Position numbers and translations under genes: made by a program. The notes under the pieces were generated by a model, which saw only the letters and a list, made by a program, of their open reading frames with translations, was not told the DNA's origin and searched no databases. This document shows positions 10,844-22,139 of a DNA stretch of 64,000 bases, in pieces (position 1 is the first letter of the stretch; each line of letters starts with the position of its first letter). The stretch comes from Plazaster borealis (taxonomy: Eukaryota; Echinodermata; Asteroidea; Forcipulatida; Labidiasteridae): assembly GCA_021014325.1 (NCBI GenBank), contig CM037476.1, positions 15,040,827 to 15,104,826 on the forward strand, given 5' to 3'.

Positions 10844-11200
10844 GGTAAAGTATTCCAGGTTGTGCACATGGACCGTACCATCGGTCAGCTGGAACATTCC
10901 AAAATACTAATGTGTGCATCCACTCCCCAGGGCACCCAGGGAGAACAGTTCTTTGATAACTGATGGGGCTACCCTGGTTAAATAAGACAAAATAAATAAA
11001 TAATTAAATAAATACACTCGTGTAGGATTGCTCTCGTACTTCAGCACAATGATGCGGTTTAGCGGAAACTTCTGTCGGTCCAAAGGATTGCAGGAGTGTG
11101 TCCGCCGGATCGTTCTTTTGTGCCCAGAACGTAACCAATTTTTGAGACACTCCCTAAATCTCAAATTCGTAGTTGGTTTTCGGTATTAAATCCAACCGAG
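10844..11200. other. Noncoding stretch
   Basis: It holds an (AAAT)n microsatellite at about 10988-11012. The rest is featureless. Confidence 0.45.
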
Positions 11201-11412
11201 ATGCGGTTGGTACCCGCTGTCACCTCACGGAACAAGGGTGGATTCAACGCTCTTGATGAATATACAGCAACAATTTTGTCTGGGGTTTTTAGTTTTTCAA
11301 GAAGTAGACTCTGTATTTAGCTGAAACTTTCACAGGTGACTTCTTTTGTATCTTTCTTGAGAACTTTGCCTGTAAATCAGCATTACGTTGACAGAAACCT
11401 AATGATGACCCT
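11201..11412. repeat. Dispersed repeat, family H (truncated copy)
   Basis: GGTTGGTACCCGCTGTCA, GGATTCAACGCTCTTGATG, AGCTGAAACTTTCACAG and CAGCATTACGTTGACA occur in the same order in the complete copy at 55304-55578. The inverted ends of that copy are missing here. Confidence 0.75.
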
Positions 11413-12127
11413 CATTTCAAACAAAACATGTAATGTCATGGATTAGTTTCAAATTCAATTTTCTTTAACAAAATAGACAGTCTGAAGGAGTATACTTTTT
11501 CTCTTTGAAAAACTAGTTTTGTGTATCCCCCTCTTTTTTTTAGATAACGTCTGTGATTCTATTTTAGACTAGACAGTTTTATTTGAAATAATCTAGTGTG
11601 CCGGAAACAAAACCAAGCCTAATCTCTACAAGCTTTACATAGACGCCAACTGTATTTTGGTTGCAGTTTATCTTGATGTCGAAATACGTGTACTTTGTGT
11701 GTGGGAGAAGTGGGAAGTTTGCGATCATAATCAGTAGACTTGGCACTGGCGCTGTTGAGTCACAGGTTTACCGTTGTGTACAGGAATGCGTCCAATACAA
11801 ATGAAATCTCTTCTGTTCGGTGCTTTTTTCTCTCTCGAAATGGACTGAATGGAAAGTCAAATCTCAATACGCTTCCTGCCGATTGTTGCTAACCGATGCA
11901 CTAAAAGCTGGCATGACAGCTGATGACTTAACGTGGGGAAGTACCTAATTATGACACCGAGTACTGATCGTGACAGGTGGCAAGGTAGTGGGTTGAAAAA
12001 GGAAGGGAAAAAAAAACCACCAAATGAAAAATTGCCTGGTTACCGTGTTTGCTTATTCACACCGGATGAAAAGTAGTGATTCCGAAACCGGTTGAATCAA
12101 TATTTGATTAAGTCATTTCTTTCTTTC

Positions 12128-12160
<33 letters not shown>

Positions 12161-12896
12161 TGAGATTCTGAAAAATATTTGTTTTATTTATATTGTGCGG
12201 AATATCTTAGCACAAAATTGTTGACGTGGCCATAGCACAACTACCTGCAGAGAATACGGTGTGCTGTTGTGCTTGTTATGTTCATGTAAAACTGTACACA
12301 CATATTGATTTGGAGATAAAGGGCTAAATGTATGTTTAAATTTGTCGACCCGGTAAATCAAGGACGTCTCTATGTTCTCCATTTGTTTGGAGTTTTTTGT
12401 GTCCCCCCCCCCCATTTGAAAGCGAAGGGAGGACGTCTTCAGTCTGCCACACCACCACCCTGATCCCCCTTTGTCAATGGGGACAGACACGCCCACCCAT
12501 GAACATATGGATTTACAGTGTATGTTTACTGTACATTGTACCTTGGTGTAAATGTATCGTGTATTTATGGTGCCCCTTTTGTTAAAGGTCTTTCATTTCA
12601 ATGTAGTGACAAAAGCGTGTGGTGAGGTGTTTAGGTGTCTGCGGTGCATGTAGGGTGAGTTCATGCCATCCCATTGGCTAATCTACATGTATGAGAGTCC
12701 TGTGCTTCAATTGGTTGACCAGTGGCGGCGTTTTAAATTTGCATCGCAGACAACTTTTCACAGAGTGCACAGTAGAGAAATTATAAATTTGATTTGTTTT
12801 TAATATTGATAGAATCTCCAACTATATTACTTGTACTTTGGGTTTAACAACACTGATTGTGATAAGCACTGTAAAAGAAATCCACAGACATACTAC
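11413..12896. other. Noncoding stretch with microsatellite and promoter-like patch
   Basis: A (GT)n microsatellite lies at about 12129-12158 and a C-run at 12404. At 12655-12760 two ATTGG motifs (inverted CCAAT boxes, 12673 and 12710) precede an exact octamer ATTTGCAT (12737-12744) within a TTTTAAATTT context. That grouping is typical of promoters, but no exon follows that I can support. Confidence 0.35.
12737..12744 (+). promoter_or_regulatory. Octamer ATTTGCAT near two inverted CCAAT boxes
   Basis: This is an exact POU-factor octamer 23-64 bp downstream of two ATTGG motifs. It is suggestive only. Confidence 0.25.
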
Positions 12897-12985
12897 TCGG
12901 GTGAGATTTGAACCCACAAATCTCCCCCGACCCTACCATGCCAGCTATCTGGAGTAGAAGTGTTACCACAAGACCAGCGAGCGTG
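12897..12985 (-). mobile_element. tRNA-like SINE head, minus strand
   Basis: Read on the minus strand, it has a TGGTCTTGTGG A box (12966-12976) and a GGTTCAAATCTC B box (12903-12914) at tRNA spacing. It is related to the head at 3304-3361. It is too diverged for a functional tRNA and no clear tail was found. Confidence 0.55.
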
Positions 12986-13352
12986 CCCGCAACTAGCAAT
13001 CTCACTTACATGTAACACTGGTTCGCTGGCCAAATGCCAGTTAAAGACACTGTACACGTTTGATAATTACTCAAAATATATATTTAGCATAAAGTCTTAC
13101 TTGGTAACGAGCAATGGAGAGCTGTTGATAGTATAAAACATTGTGAGAAATGACTCCCTCTGTAGTAACGTAGTTTTTGAGAAAGAGGTAATTTCTCATT
13201 AAAATAATAAACGACGTCTTACAAGAAGCCTTTTATTCCTATCTGAGTGAAAGCACACACACTTGTACAACAAGGGTGTTTTTTCTTTCATCATTTTCTT
13301 GCAACTTCAATGACCAATTGAGCCCAAATACAGGCTTGTTATTTTATGCATA

Positions 13353-15553
13353 TGGGCAATTCCAGCGTCACTCGCATTTCACTTATTTGCATCCTTTCAC
13401 AATCTTAGTGATGTAGTTTTTACAATAAAGGGAATTACTCTTTCATTTTTGGTTTGGCAATACTCACTATATAAGGCATCAACCCAATGGTATTAAGAAA
13501 ATTCAACGATACTAAATATGAGCATGACACTGTTGGACAAAACCGTCACTCGCATTTCGTGAAATGGACATGCCAAGAATGGTCTTGGTTTTAATTGAAA
13601 CGTTTCCTCAAACCAAATGTACCACAACCAAATGGTTATATGTACTAGATACCTACCATACTGAAGTGTAAATGAGGGTAACAAATATGTACAACAACTA
13701 ACTGTATTTAAGTTAGAGGGGAAAAGTGCCGTCACTCGCATTTCCGTCACTCGCATTTCAGTTTGTCCATTCGTTAATTTTTGAACAAAATAAAACTTTT
13801 TCTCCACAATTCTTATCCAGTCTTGGCTAAGTCTTTTCAAACAACCTTTGTTAAACATTTTAAGGGTGCTGAGTGCTCAAAATACTAATAACAATAAACA
13901 AAGTGTATTTTCTGAAATATTTACAAATGTACTGTTATCCACAGTTGCAAAGGCACTATTTCTCTAGTTTCTGCAGTCCCATACTAGATTCCTTAAGTTG
14001 TTAACGACTTTATATGAATTGTGTTCATCCATACATGTGCAATCTGAATTAGCTCACAACACCGGAATCTCCACCCTAGGTCGCACATTCACGATTTCTT
14101 CGAGGATTGGCGGGTACTGTCCACAATTGACCAAGGAAAATTTCATTGTGATGAGTCGGGCAAAATGTTTATAGAGGAAAGAGTGAAATCATCCATGTGG
14201 CCGTTTGCAAGCAAGTCATGAGTTTAGACCATGTGTGACCACGAAAAACATTTGGATGGTATGCAATTCATGTATATATGCATCAAATAGTGAGAGTTTT
14301 TTAAAAGGACATGCAAAGAAAAAAATAGGACTGGAACGCACTCAACATTTTCAAAAGCTTTAAGTTTTGTTAGTTATGATTATGAAGCTTCTCCCGGTGT
14401 CAAGTGAGAATCAAGTATTGAAAGGCAAGCTTAAAAAATCGTTTGAGGCGTCATATGCAGTAAGGTTCTTGATAGAAATAGAAAGGGGGGGAAAAAAAGG
14501 GGGCGGGGTTTGGAAAAAACGAACAAATGGTTACGGGCAAAACTACAATAAGAACAGGTGGCCCCCACAGGGTTGGGAGGCGGGGTTGGGAGGGGGGGGC
14601 GGACGGAAAGGAGAGAGGGTGTGAAAAAAAAGGAGTCCGTGTGCCTAGGTACTGTTCTGCCCAATTAGTCTTTAGCCAATTAGTGATGTGTTTATGTGAG
14701 TACGGGAAATTTGAAACTATTTCAGGCGGTGGCCATTGAAAGATAAATTGGCAGAGAAGCGTAGTTTATGTCACATGGCTTTGGTGTGGTCTCTGGTAAT
14801 AAACCGTCCTATGACTGTCAGCTGTTTTAGTGGGAGACAATGGTCTGGCTTTGAAAAATGCATGTACTGTACATACATGATGTACATTACTTCCGTCAGT
14901 ACTATCTTTGTATGCATTCCAATAATGGAAAGTGGTATCGTCAGTCGCATTTCATTTCACATCACTCGCATTACACGTCACTCGCATTACACGTCACTCG
15001 CATTTCACGTCACTCGCATTTCAAATTTCAAGGGCTCTGTATTATAAAATGCTGGACATTTTGTTTTAATACTTGTTGCTTTTATACTTGGTATTGTTGG
15101 GAGAAGCAAATTATAAGTTGGCAAAAATATAATCACTACCAGTTAAAAAATAAAATAAAAATGAGATCTTTCTGTCACTCGCATTTCATACCTCTCTTCG
15201 TCCACAGCTGTGCACCTACAAGTCTTCAATAAAAGTCATGGGCAGATTTTTTTTTTTTTTTTTTAAAGGTATAAAGTCATACTACTAAATTGCAATTATA
15301 ATTTTGTGACAACTGTTTTTTCCAAGAAAAAAATGCAACCAAATGAAAATGCACATAAAGTAGTTAATTTTTTAAGCCAAACATAACAAGGAAAAAACGT
15401 GACATATTTCATAGAAAACGATAAAGATTTGAATAAAAAAGTTTATACCCTGGTCCTTGCATAAAATATTAGCAATCATTTAAAAGTAAGAAGGAAGTTA
15501 AGTAATGAATTTGATTTTTTGGGGCCATGTCCCTGTTTGCATGGAATTGCCCA
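13353..15553. mobile_element. 2.2-kb insertion element with 12-bp TIRs and direct 15/16-mer motifs
   Basis: The ends TGGGCAATTCCA (13353-13364) and TGGAATTGCCCA (15542-15553) are perfect inverted repeats. CATATG outside the left end and CACATG overlapping the right end suggest a 6-bp target duplication with one mismatch. Ten copies of GTCACTCGCATTTC or near variants lie inside, all in + orientation: about 13366, 13544, 13730, 13745, 14939, 14960, 14976, 14992, 15008 and 15173. The central part (about 13760-14930) has none. No transposase is seen, so it is probably non-autonomous. Open frames here exist partly because the motif reads EMRVT on the minus strand. The family is unknown to me. Confidence 0.75.
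14939..15022 (+). repeat. Array of 16-bp motif
   Basis: Four tandem units of CGTCACTCGCATTTCA type begin at 14960, 14976, 14992 and 15008, exactly 16 bp apart. A fifth diverged unit lies 21 bp earlier. The same word is scattered elsewhere in the surrounding insertion, so this looks like a repeated protein-binding site or a young local amplification. Confidence 0.85.
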
Positions 15554-15626
15554 CATGTTGGGATACACCAAGTGAGAATACTGGTCTTTGACAATTTCCA
15601 AACGTGTTCAGTGCCTTTAAACTAAA

Positions 15627-15780
15627 ACACCAGAGGACCAGTCACAATTCACTCCAAGTGGTCTGACTGGCTGCTTCAGTGTTGAAAAGCATTCCTATTT
15701 CATTTGAAATTATGGACTAGTGGAAAAAGGTGATGGACTAGTGAAGTGACAAGCTAACTGGTCCTGCTGGCCAGTCAATT
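15627..15780. repeat. Dispersed repeat, family J
   Basis: It shares AGAGGACCAGTC, CTCCAAGTGGTC, GTGTTGAAAAGCAT and ACTAGTCC-type words, in inverted order, with 36691-36827. Boundaries are approximate. Confidence 0.5.
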
Positions 15781-16512
15781 AGTGTGATTATAAAGTTAAG
15801 TTCATTTCAAGTGATGTTATTTCTGTAATGCCAAAGCAAGAAAATAGTATCGCAATGAACAGCATAGATTATGCTATAAGTAGATGCAGTGTCGAAACTC
15901 AATAAAATAAACTCATATCTTTGCATAATCACGGGTTAAATTTAAATGTTATCTTCAGGTAGCACCTATCTGGACATTTTCACCCAAGGTTCAAACAAAA
16001 ACCAACTGAAAGAAATATCCCCTAACTCAAGGTAACAGGATAGCAGACACCCTGAGCTTGTTTCTTCTCCTCCGACATACTCTTGTCACTCATCATCCCA
16101 TTTTTACTTACCTCTTGTCTTTGAGGTTCCCAGGAGTCATTCCACAAAGGCAGCCCCAAAATGGAGCAGCAACCCTAGACTGACCTTGTGGTTTCAGCCT
16201 GGTGAAGTGCTCCCCTCTTGTTTTGGGGGGGTTTGCATGTTTATTATTCACACATATTCAGCAAATTCGTGGAAAGGGTTCCTTTATCTTAGACACCCAG
16301 GTGTGTGTTTGCCATTCAAATACGACTACTTGTTGTATGGTGGACGAGGCCTCTAAGTAAATATGAGGGGCTGTCTGGAAATCTGTTTTACAAGTAGCTT
16401 TACACTAACTTTGGATAATCTTCTGCTACAACATGGCTTAATAAAAATTGTGGAATTGTCTTTTATTTGGGGGGGGACTACAAGAATGAGATGTTGAGTA
16501 GTTGCACCACCA
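15781..16512. other. Noncoding stretch
   Basis: Nothing recognisable apart from short G-runs at about 16225 and 16470. Confidence 0.45.
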
Positions 16513-16627
16513 GGGCCCAACTTCATGACTCTGCTTAGCGCGTAATTCTGTGCTTACAGCACATATGTTTATGTGGTTTACAGGGAGCTGTAAGCCTAGA
16601 ATTCTGTGGTAAGCAGAAATTGGGCCC
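16513..16627. mobile_element. Family A2 MITE (short)
   Basis: It begins GGGCCCAACTTCATGACTCT and ends GGTAAGCAGAAATTGGGCCC, with the right inner arm shortened. It is a small relative of the element at 3908-4158. Confidence 0.75.
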
Positions 16628-17140
16628 AGTGCTTTTCAGAACCACCACAATTCATTACAGAGGGTTTTCAAGTATATGGCGGTGTTACCGAAAACCGATT
16701 CAAGAAAGAAATCAATATCACTGTACTTTTCTGTTGTTGAAATTTCCACTTTATCAAAAGCATTATCTAAGGCGTGTTTGTACCGAGTGGTATAAGCCAG
16801 TATGTGTGGTGGAGTTCTGAGAACAGTTTTTTTTTTAACTAAATGATCAAGAAAAAGATAGCTTTGTGAAGTTTTTTCAACCACTAAACACCACTGGAGA
16901 TTATTTTTTTGGAGTTGTGTATATGATGGAATGGAATTTAAACCCTGATGAATTTAATAGTTGTCCCAAATGGACGCCGTATAAAAACACACCTCCGCAC
17001 TCAAGATTTGTATCGAACTTGCCCAACAAAAGAACATTCGGGGAAACTGTCTGACGAAATAGTCGTAAACACAACGGTAGTATTTGTGAGTACTGTTCGC
17101 TGATAGCGTTGACAATGGGGTGACTGCTGGGCCAATTATT
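16628..17140. other. Noncoding stretch
   Basis: Overlapping open frames on both strands (for example the minus frames 16901-17365 and 16954-17379) run into the family C repeat downstream. They show no domain, so I treat them as chance. Confidence 0.4.
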
Positions 17141-17502
17141 GAAGTGTGTGTGTGTGTGTGTGCACAACATTGGTAAGATTGAAAATATAAAGTATTCACA
17201 GATTTGCACACACATGTAACATACAATGATATCAAGATGGTTATGGTGGGACAACTTCCCTTGAAAAGTTTTTCCTGAAATGCTGTAGTTTTTGAGAAAT
17301 GAGTAAAACAAATAAGTTTTGATCTCACAAGTGCAAAACCAGATGTTTGAAAACAGTAAAAACATAAGGTTTTTTTCACTATTTTCTTGTGACTCCGATT
17401 ACCATTTTGAGCTTAAACTTTCACAGGTTTGTTAATGGTGGGTCACATAAAGTGCAGATACTGGCGTTTGACAGCTTCCAAACATTGTCTGCACACTTTA
17501 AA
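17141..17502. mobile_element. Family C element, left end replaced by (GT)n
   Basis: It aligns with the copies at 35692 and 42643 through CAACATTGGTAAGA, CACAGATTTGCACA, GAAATGAGTAAAA and CTTAAACTTTCACAGGTTTG to the ACACTTTAAA end. The first bases have become a (GT)n microsatellite. Confidence 0.75.
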
Positions 17503-18339
17503 GTACATTGTAGCTCTTTGATTTCATCTTTTTATTTTTTTTATTTTTTTTATCCATACTTCTTCAATCCATACTTTCTTGATCAGCAATATATTATTTT
17601 GTAGTAGTTGTACAAATCTTCATTCATTCTGCTATATTCAAGATGGAATTGAACACATAAAGTCTGTAGTTTCAACTTCTCTTCATTTACACAGCATAGT
17701 GTTTGTACGGTTTTGGTTTTAGTTTGTTTGTTTGTTTTGAGGGGTTTTTCTTCTGGAAAGCTGACTTGGCTTACAGGTTATGATGATGTCATTTATCTTG
17801 AAATGGTGGTATTTGAAATTGTTCTTCTCAAAGAAGGTTGTGAGGGAATACAATCTTGGCAACATTGCCTTTCCGGGCAAACAACCATTTTGAAATTTGT
17901 TTCTTTCTTTCCTCTGCCTTTTTTTTTGGGGGGGGGGTGGGTAGGAGTAATTTAGAGACCCTGTGTAGTTGACATTTTTCAAGTTTGTTCCTTTAGAAAA
18001 AAATGTAGAGTAGGAACATGTTTAATGAGGACATTCCTGTCCAGCCCATTGCCATGTATTATTCCACTCTGGGTGGTGTGATCCACAGAGTACTGGTGGG
18101 TTGTGTACAATACCCCCACTACAGGTAACAATAGCTAATACCCCCCATTCAAACAGGGCTGAGTCAACCAGGGCAATCACAATGGAGTGGTTGGGTTGAA
18201 TAGAAAGCAAGCGACTGTAGTTGACCACTGAACCCAGCACTCTATGGGACAGTGGGGGAAAAAAAAGACAGGACAAAAAATGCCTGCAGGGAATGTAACA
18301 AACAAGTCTGGGCTGGTGTACAAGTAGTAAACAACATTC
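17503..18339. other. Noncoding stretch
   Basis: It contains AT-rich runs and a T8-G10 junction at about 17920-17938. A 107-codon minus frame (18022-18345) has no recognisable features. Confidence 0.4.
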
Positions 18340-19400
18340 AGTCACTTTGGTTCCACAGGGCGGAGGCGTTACCAGACATGTTCATTTGAAGGAGGGGACG
18401 TGGATGGGTTGTGCATTTTTTCAGTCATTTCGGTTGGTAGTGCACAGGGAGGAGGCGTTACCAGACATGTACATTTGAGGGAGGGGACGTGGATGGGTTA
18501 TTTATAATGTATTAAACTAGTCATTTGTGCATTTTTTCAGTCAGTTCGGTTGGTAGTGCACAGGGCGGAGGCGTTGAAAACCAGAAATGTTCATTTTTAA
18601 TTTTTATTTTTTATTTTTTGGGGGGTGGGGGTGGGGGGGGACCACAGAGACATAATTGGGTGGGTTATTAAATATAATGTTTTAAACTAGTCATTTGTGC
18701 GTTTTTTCAGTCAGTTCGATTGGTAGTGCACTGGGCGGAGGCGTTACCAGACATTTTTTTTTTTTTTTTTTTTTTGTGGGGGTTTTGGGGGGAGACGACA
18801 TATTTGGGTGGGTTATTTAATATAATGTATTAAAATAGTCATTTGTGCATTTTTTCAATCTCATTTGGAGGGGGGCAAGAGGGAGGGCAAGGGTTCTGAG
18901 GGGGGCGGGGCTGCTATGTTAGACTTGTAAGCAGACACTTTCATTTGGGGGGGGGGGCGAAGACATAATGGGGGTATTAAATATACTGTTTTATACCATT
19001 CATTTGTGCTTTTAAAAAAAGTATTAAACCAGTCATTTGTGCATTTATTTGATCTCATTTGGAGGGGGGGCAAGAGGGAGGGCAGGTGTTCTGAGGGGGG
19101 GCGAGGCTGCTTTGTAAGGCTTGTAAGCAGACATGTTCATTTGGGGGGGGCGGGGTGAAGACATAATGGGGGTATTAAATATACTGTTTTCTACCATTCA
19201 TTTGTGCTTTTTAAAAATAATGATTAAACCAGTCATTTGTGCATTTATTCGATCTTATTTGGAGGGGGGAGGAAAGAGGGAGGGGGCGGGGTGCTTTGTA
19301 AGGCTTGTAAGCAGACATTTTCATTTGGGGGGGGGGCGGGGGTGAAGTCATAATGGGGGTATTTAATATACTGTTCTAAACCATTCATTTGTGTTTTTTT
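18340..19400. repeat. Long-period tandem repeat, about 6 units
   Basis: The anchor GTCATTTGTGCATTTTT or a variant recurs at about 18411, 18527, 18697, 18845, 19039 and 19239. Each unit also carries GGCGGAGGCGTT or GGGCAAGAGGGAGGGC, a G-run and a TAATGTATTAAAC phrase. Units vary from about 116 to 200 bp and fall into two sub-types, before and after about 18860. G-runs of 7-10 make it a strong quadruplex candidate. Confidence 0.85.
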
Positions 19401-19522
19401 TTCTGCTAAGCAGAATTGAGCGTGATACAAGTCACAAATTGTACACGTGACATCGTAGTTTGGCTGGTAACCTTATTCTATAGCTACTTTTTGTGCTTAA
19501 GTGGCTCTATGAAATTGGGCCC
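19401..19522. mobile_element. Family A1 MITE, 5' truncated
   Basis: It retains TCTGCTAAGCAGAATTGAGC, TTTGGCTGGTAACCTTATTC and the TATGAAATTGGGCCC end, but lacks the left terminus. The truncation abuts the tandem array. Confidence 0.8.
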
Positions 19523-20950
19523 TGGCTTAAATAATCCGTAACAGTTGAATTATTGAATTAGTTCTCAACGATGCGTAAACAAATTAAAAAATTTCAAAAT
19601 CAAGTTTTTCATGAAAGCTATAGATTTGTTGTCAATAATAAAAATAATAAAATCCCACAAAATCTCTGACAAGTCAACCACTCAGCCCCTGAATAGTTGA
19701 TGCTTGATGACGAAACCTTTAGTAAGTTTCACAACAGCACTGGTGCCTGATTATTACATTGAGCTAGCCCACGGATCTAAAACTTTTCCATCACTATTTG
19801 AGATTATTCCACTGGGTGCATAGATTATAATTTTTAAAAAAAACCTGCATTTGACCTTTGACCATCGTGGGCGTTCGGTGTGCCCTTGAAAATCTTAACA
19901 CGTCATTCCACTGTGCGGTGTAAAAAGTCTACTGTGCCAGTGCCACAAGTAAAGCCCACAAATCACTTGCCATTATGGTGACGGCCATTATAACAATTTA
20001 TTAAAATGATAGCGTTGTAATGTGTTTAATGGTGCGTTATGAGTGGTGGTGAGGGTAGAGAAGCGATATGGCTTTTGAAGTTCAAGATGTTTGTCAAAAA
20101 CTTGTGACCAGTTTTGCTGTGATTTTCAAGTTATTTTTTTGTATCTGTCTAAAGTGTGAATTATTTTTGTAATTTTTTTTTAAGGGCTGTCTTATCAAAT
20201 TTAGACATGCAAGTCACTCAGCATTCTGTAGACCTCAATTAGGCCAAATAAAAAAATAAACCAGTTTCTTATTCCCACCAGCTCCTTTTTTTACGGCCTG
20301 CTCAATATTTTTGACTTTCTATTAATTTTTGTTATGTATACAAAATGAGAAATGTCACATCGAAATACATCAAATTAAGTGAAGTACATATGTACTGCGG
20401 AAGACGTTTTTAAAGTCTTTCTTGATCATGTCTATTGTAATGATAGCCGTTGTGTGTAATCTGTAGCAAGTGGCTTAGGTGTAGGCAGTTTTAACTGTTC
20501 CAGTCTGGGACTTATTAAAAAGAAGGGGGAAATGGTTTTCCTTGCTTTTTCAAAAAAGCCTGGACGAGAAACTATTTTTATTTTTTATTTTCCCCCTCCA
20601 TTCAGATATACATTATATCAGTACATGTGTATGTGAACAAAACGAGGCTGAGAGCATGGTCCCTAACAAGCGCCCAATTCCTTAACCATTACGTGAGACA
20701 GGGAATCAGACGGAAGTTTTGCCATCGCCTCCATATGAACTTGTGAATCTCAAACTCTGATGACTCTACAGACCAGAAAATAAGACGGATTTTACATCAG
20801 ATCTCTGCGTGGGTGTTCTGTCCTACTGAAAAGGGCCCTTGTCCATTCTTACTATGCAGCGTGCTTTTGTAGCATCCTGATTATCGGATGATATGACTGC
20901 GGGATGATTAGAAATTCAGCCACGATATGTCTGCAAATTTATCAGGTCTC
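19523..20950. other. Noncoding stretch, no exon seen
   Basis: It is mostly AT-rich. From about 20630 to 20950 the DNA is more balanced in composition and repeat-free, and could be a conserved noncoding element. No frame or splice pair supports a gene. Confidence 0.4.
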
Positions 20951-21609
20951 TGCTTTGAGTAAATGCCAAAGAGACGTTATTTTATCCATTAACATTACAC
21001 TCTTAAAGGGATTGTATACGTTTGGTTATAGGAACCCATTGTTTGTTTCAATCTTATATACTTGTAGATATATACCATAAAACTAACCTGTGAAAGTTTC
21101 ATTTCAAAAGCCGGTAGCTTTTTTGAGACATTGCTGAAAATCTGGAGCCACGTAGGAAGAATAATCTGCATTTGGAATCCACAATCTGAGTAAACGTTAC
21201 TGTCAGTAACACTTCTTACATGTATATTCAAATTTTTGAGGACACATAGTGATATCTTTTTCCATAACCGCAGTACTTCATAGTGAAAAGTTTCTCAAAA
21301 TGCATTATACTATCCTCATCTGCTGTACTTCTTACCAAGTAAGTTTTTATTGCCATTAATTTTCAGAGTCATTACCAAACGTATACAGACCCTTTAAGAA
21401 GTGAGGTAATAAAAAGTAGCATTTGTAGCGTAGAGGATGAAGGGAAAAATTAAACTTTAGAAGCAAGGCAATGCATTTGAGTAAATGTCAAAGACACATC
21501 ATTTTATCCATTAACATACATGTATTATACGGTAAGAACTGAGGTAATAAAAAGTAGCATTTGTAGCGTACAGGATGAAGGGGGAAAGTAAACTTTAGAA
21601 AGCAAGGCA
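20951..21609 (+). repeat. Tandem duplication of about 135 bp, copy 1 split by a MITE
   Basis: Copy 1 is 20951-21002 plus 21398-21471. Copy 2 is 21472-21609. Both hold TTTGAGTAAATG, TTTTATCCATTAACAT, GAGGTAATAAAAAGTAGCAT and GTAGCG...AGGATGAAGG in order. Copy 1 is broken precisely at a TTAA by the family B1 element, so copy 2 approximates the empty site. Confidence 0.85.
21003..21397. mobile_element. Family B1 MITE with TTAA target duplication
   Basis: It runs from TTAAAGGGATTGTATACGTT to AACGTATACAGACCCTTTAA and aligns with the copies at 5360 and 7186. The flanking duplication shows that the pre-insertion site was close to TTAAGAAGTGAGG, directly supporting TTAA target-site duplication. Confidence 0.9.
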
Positions 21610-21940
21610 GGGCTGAGTCTAAGGGGAATTAAGCCATTGATGTCCGATTCTCAGATCGGCAAGAATGACCTTTTCAATCTGAATTGAGAGATGAACTATG
21701 AATAATTGAGAAGTCGCATTCTGCTGAACGTGATGAAGAATTATCTGCAAAGTACATGCACAAGCCAGAGTCCAATTTCACCAAATGTTGAGTAGCAATG
21801 GCATTTTTAATCGCCTAATAGCAAAAGCATCACAGGGCACCAGTATGTATAATGTAAACCACATGTGCTTTATTAGGTCACTGCTAACCCATCTCTGCTA
21901 ACCAAAATATTTTAGTGCTGAGTAAATGTCTGTAAATGTT
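21610..21940. other. Noncoding stretch
   Basis: Nothing recognisable. Confidence 0.45.
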
Positions 21941-22139
21941 CGATTTCATAGAGCTGCTTAAGCACAACAAATTGCTAAGCACAAAACGACCTTGCTAACC
22001 GGAATAGGATTACCAGCCAAAAGAATCACACGTACTGTATGTGACTGTTGTCTTGCTTGTTTTTGCTTAACAGAAAATTGTTAGGCATTATTTTCTGCTT
22101 TTAAAACCAGTTTTAATCGCCTTTATAAGATGGGGCCCG
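21941..22139 (-). mobile_element. Family A1 MITE, diverged
   Basis: It begins ATTTCATAGAGCTGCTTAAG, carries GGATTACCAGCCAAAA (reverse of the usual GGCTGGTAA phrase), and ends near GGGGCCC. The right arm is heavily mutated. Confidence 0.7.

Larger units (their letters stand above)
13041..15620 (-). mobile_element. Family B2 MITE split by a 2.2-kb insertion
   Basis: The two halves (13041-13352 and 15554-15620) together make about 379 bp. They align, in reverse, with the intact B2 copy at 37597-37969. The ends are TTAAAGACACTGTACACGTT and AACGTGTTCAGTGCCTTTAA. In the intact copy the break point reads, in this orientation, ATGCATATGTTGGGATACAC with nothing inserted. Confidence 0.85.

Noticed and set aside
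16901..17365. 154-codon minus-strand gene
   Set aside because: About half of it lies inside a family C repeat that is not open in the same frame in other copies, and an overlapping frame is equally long.
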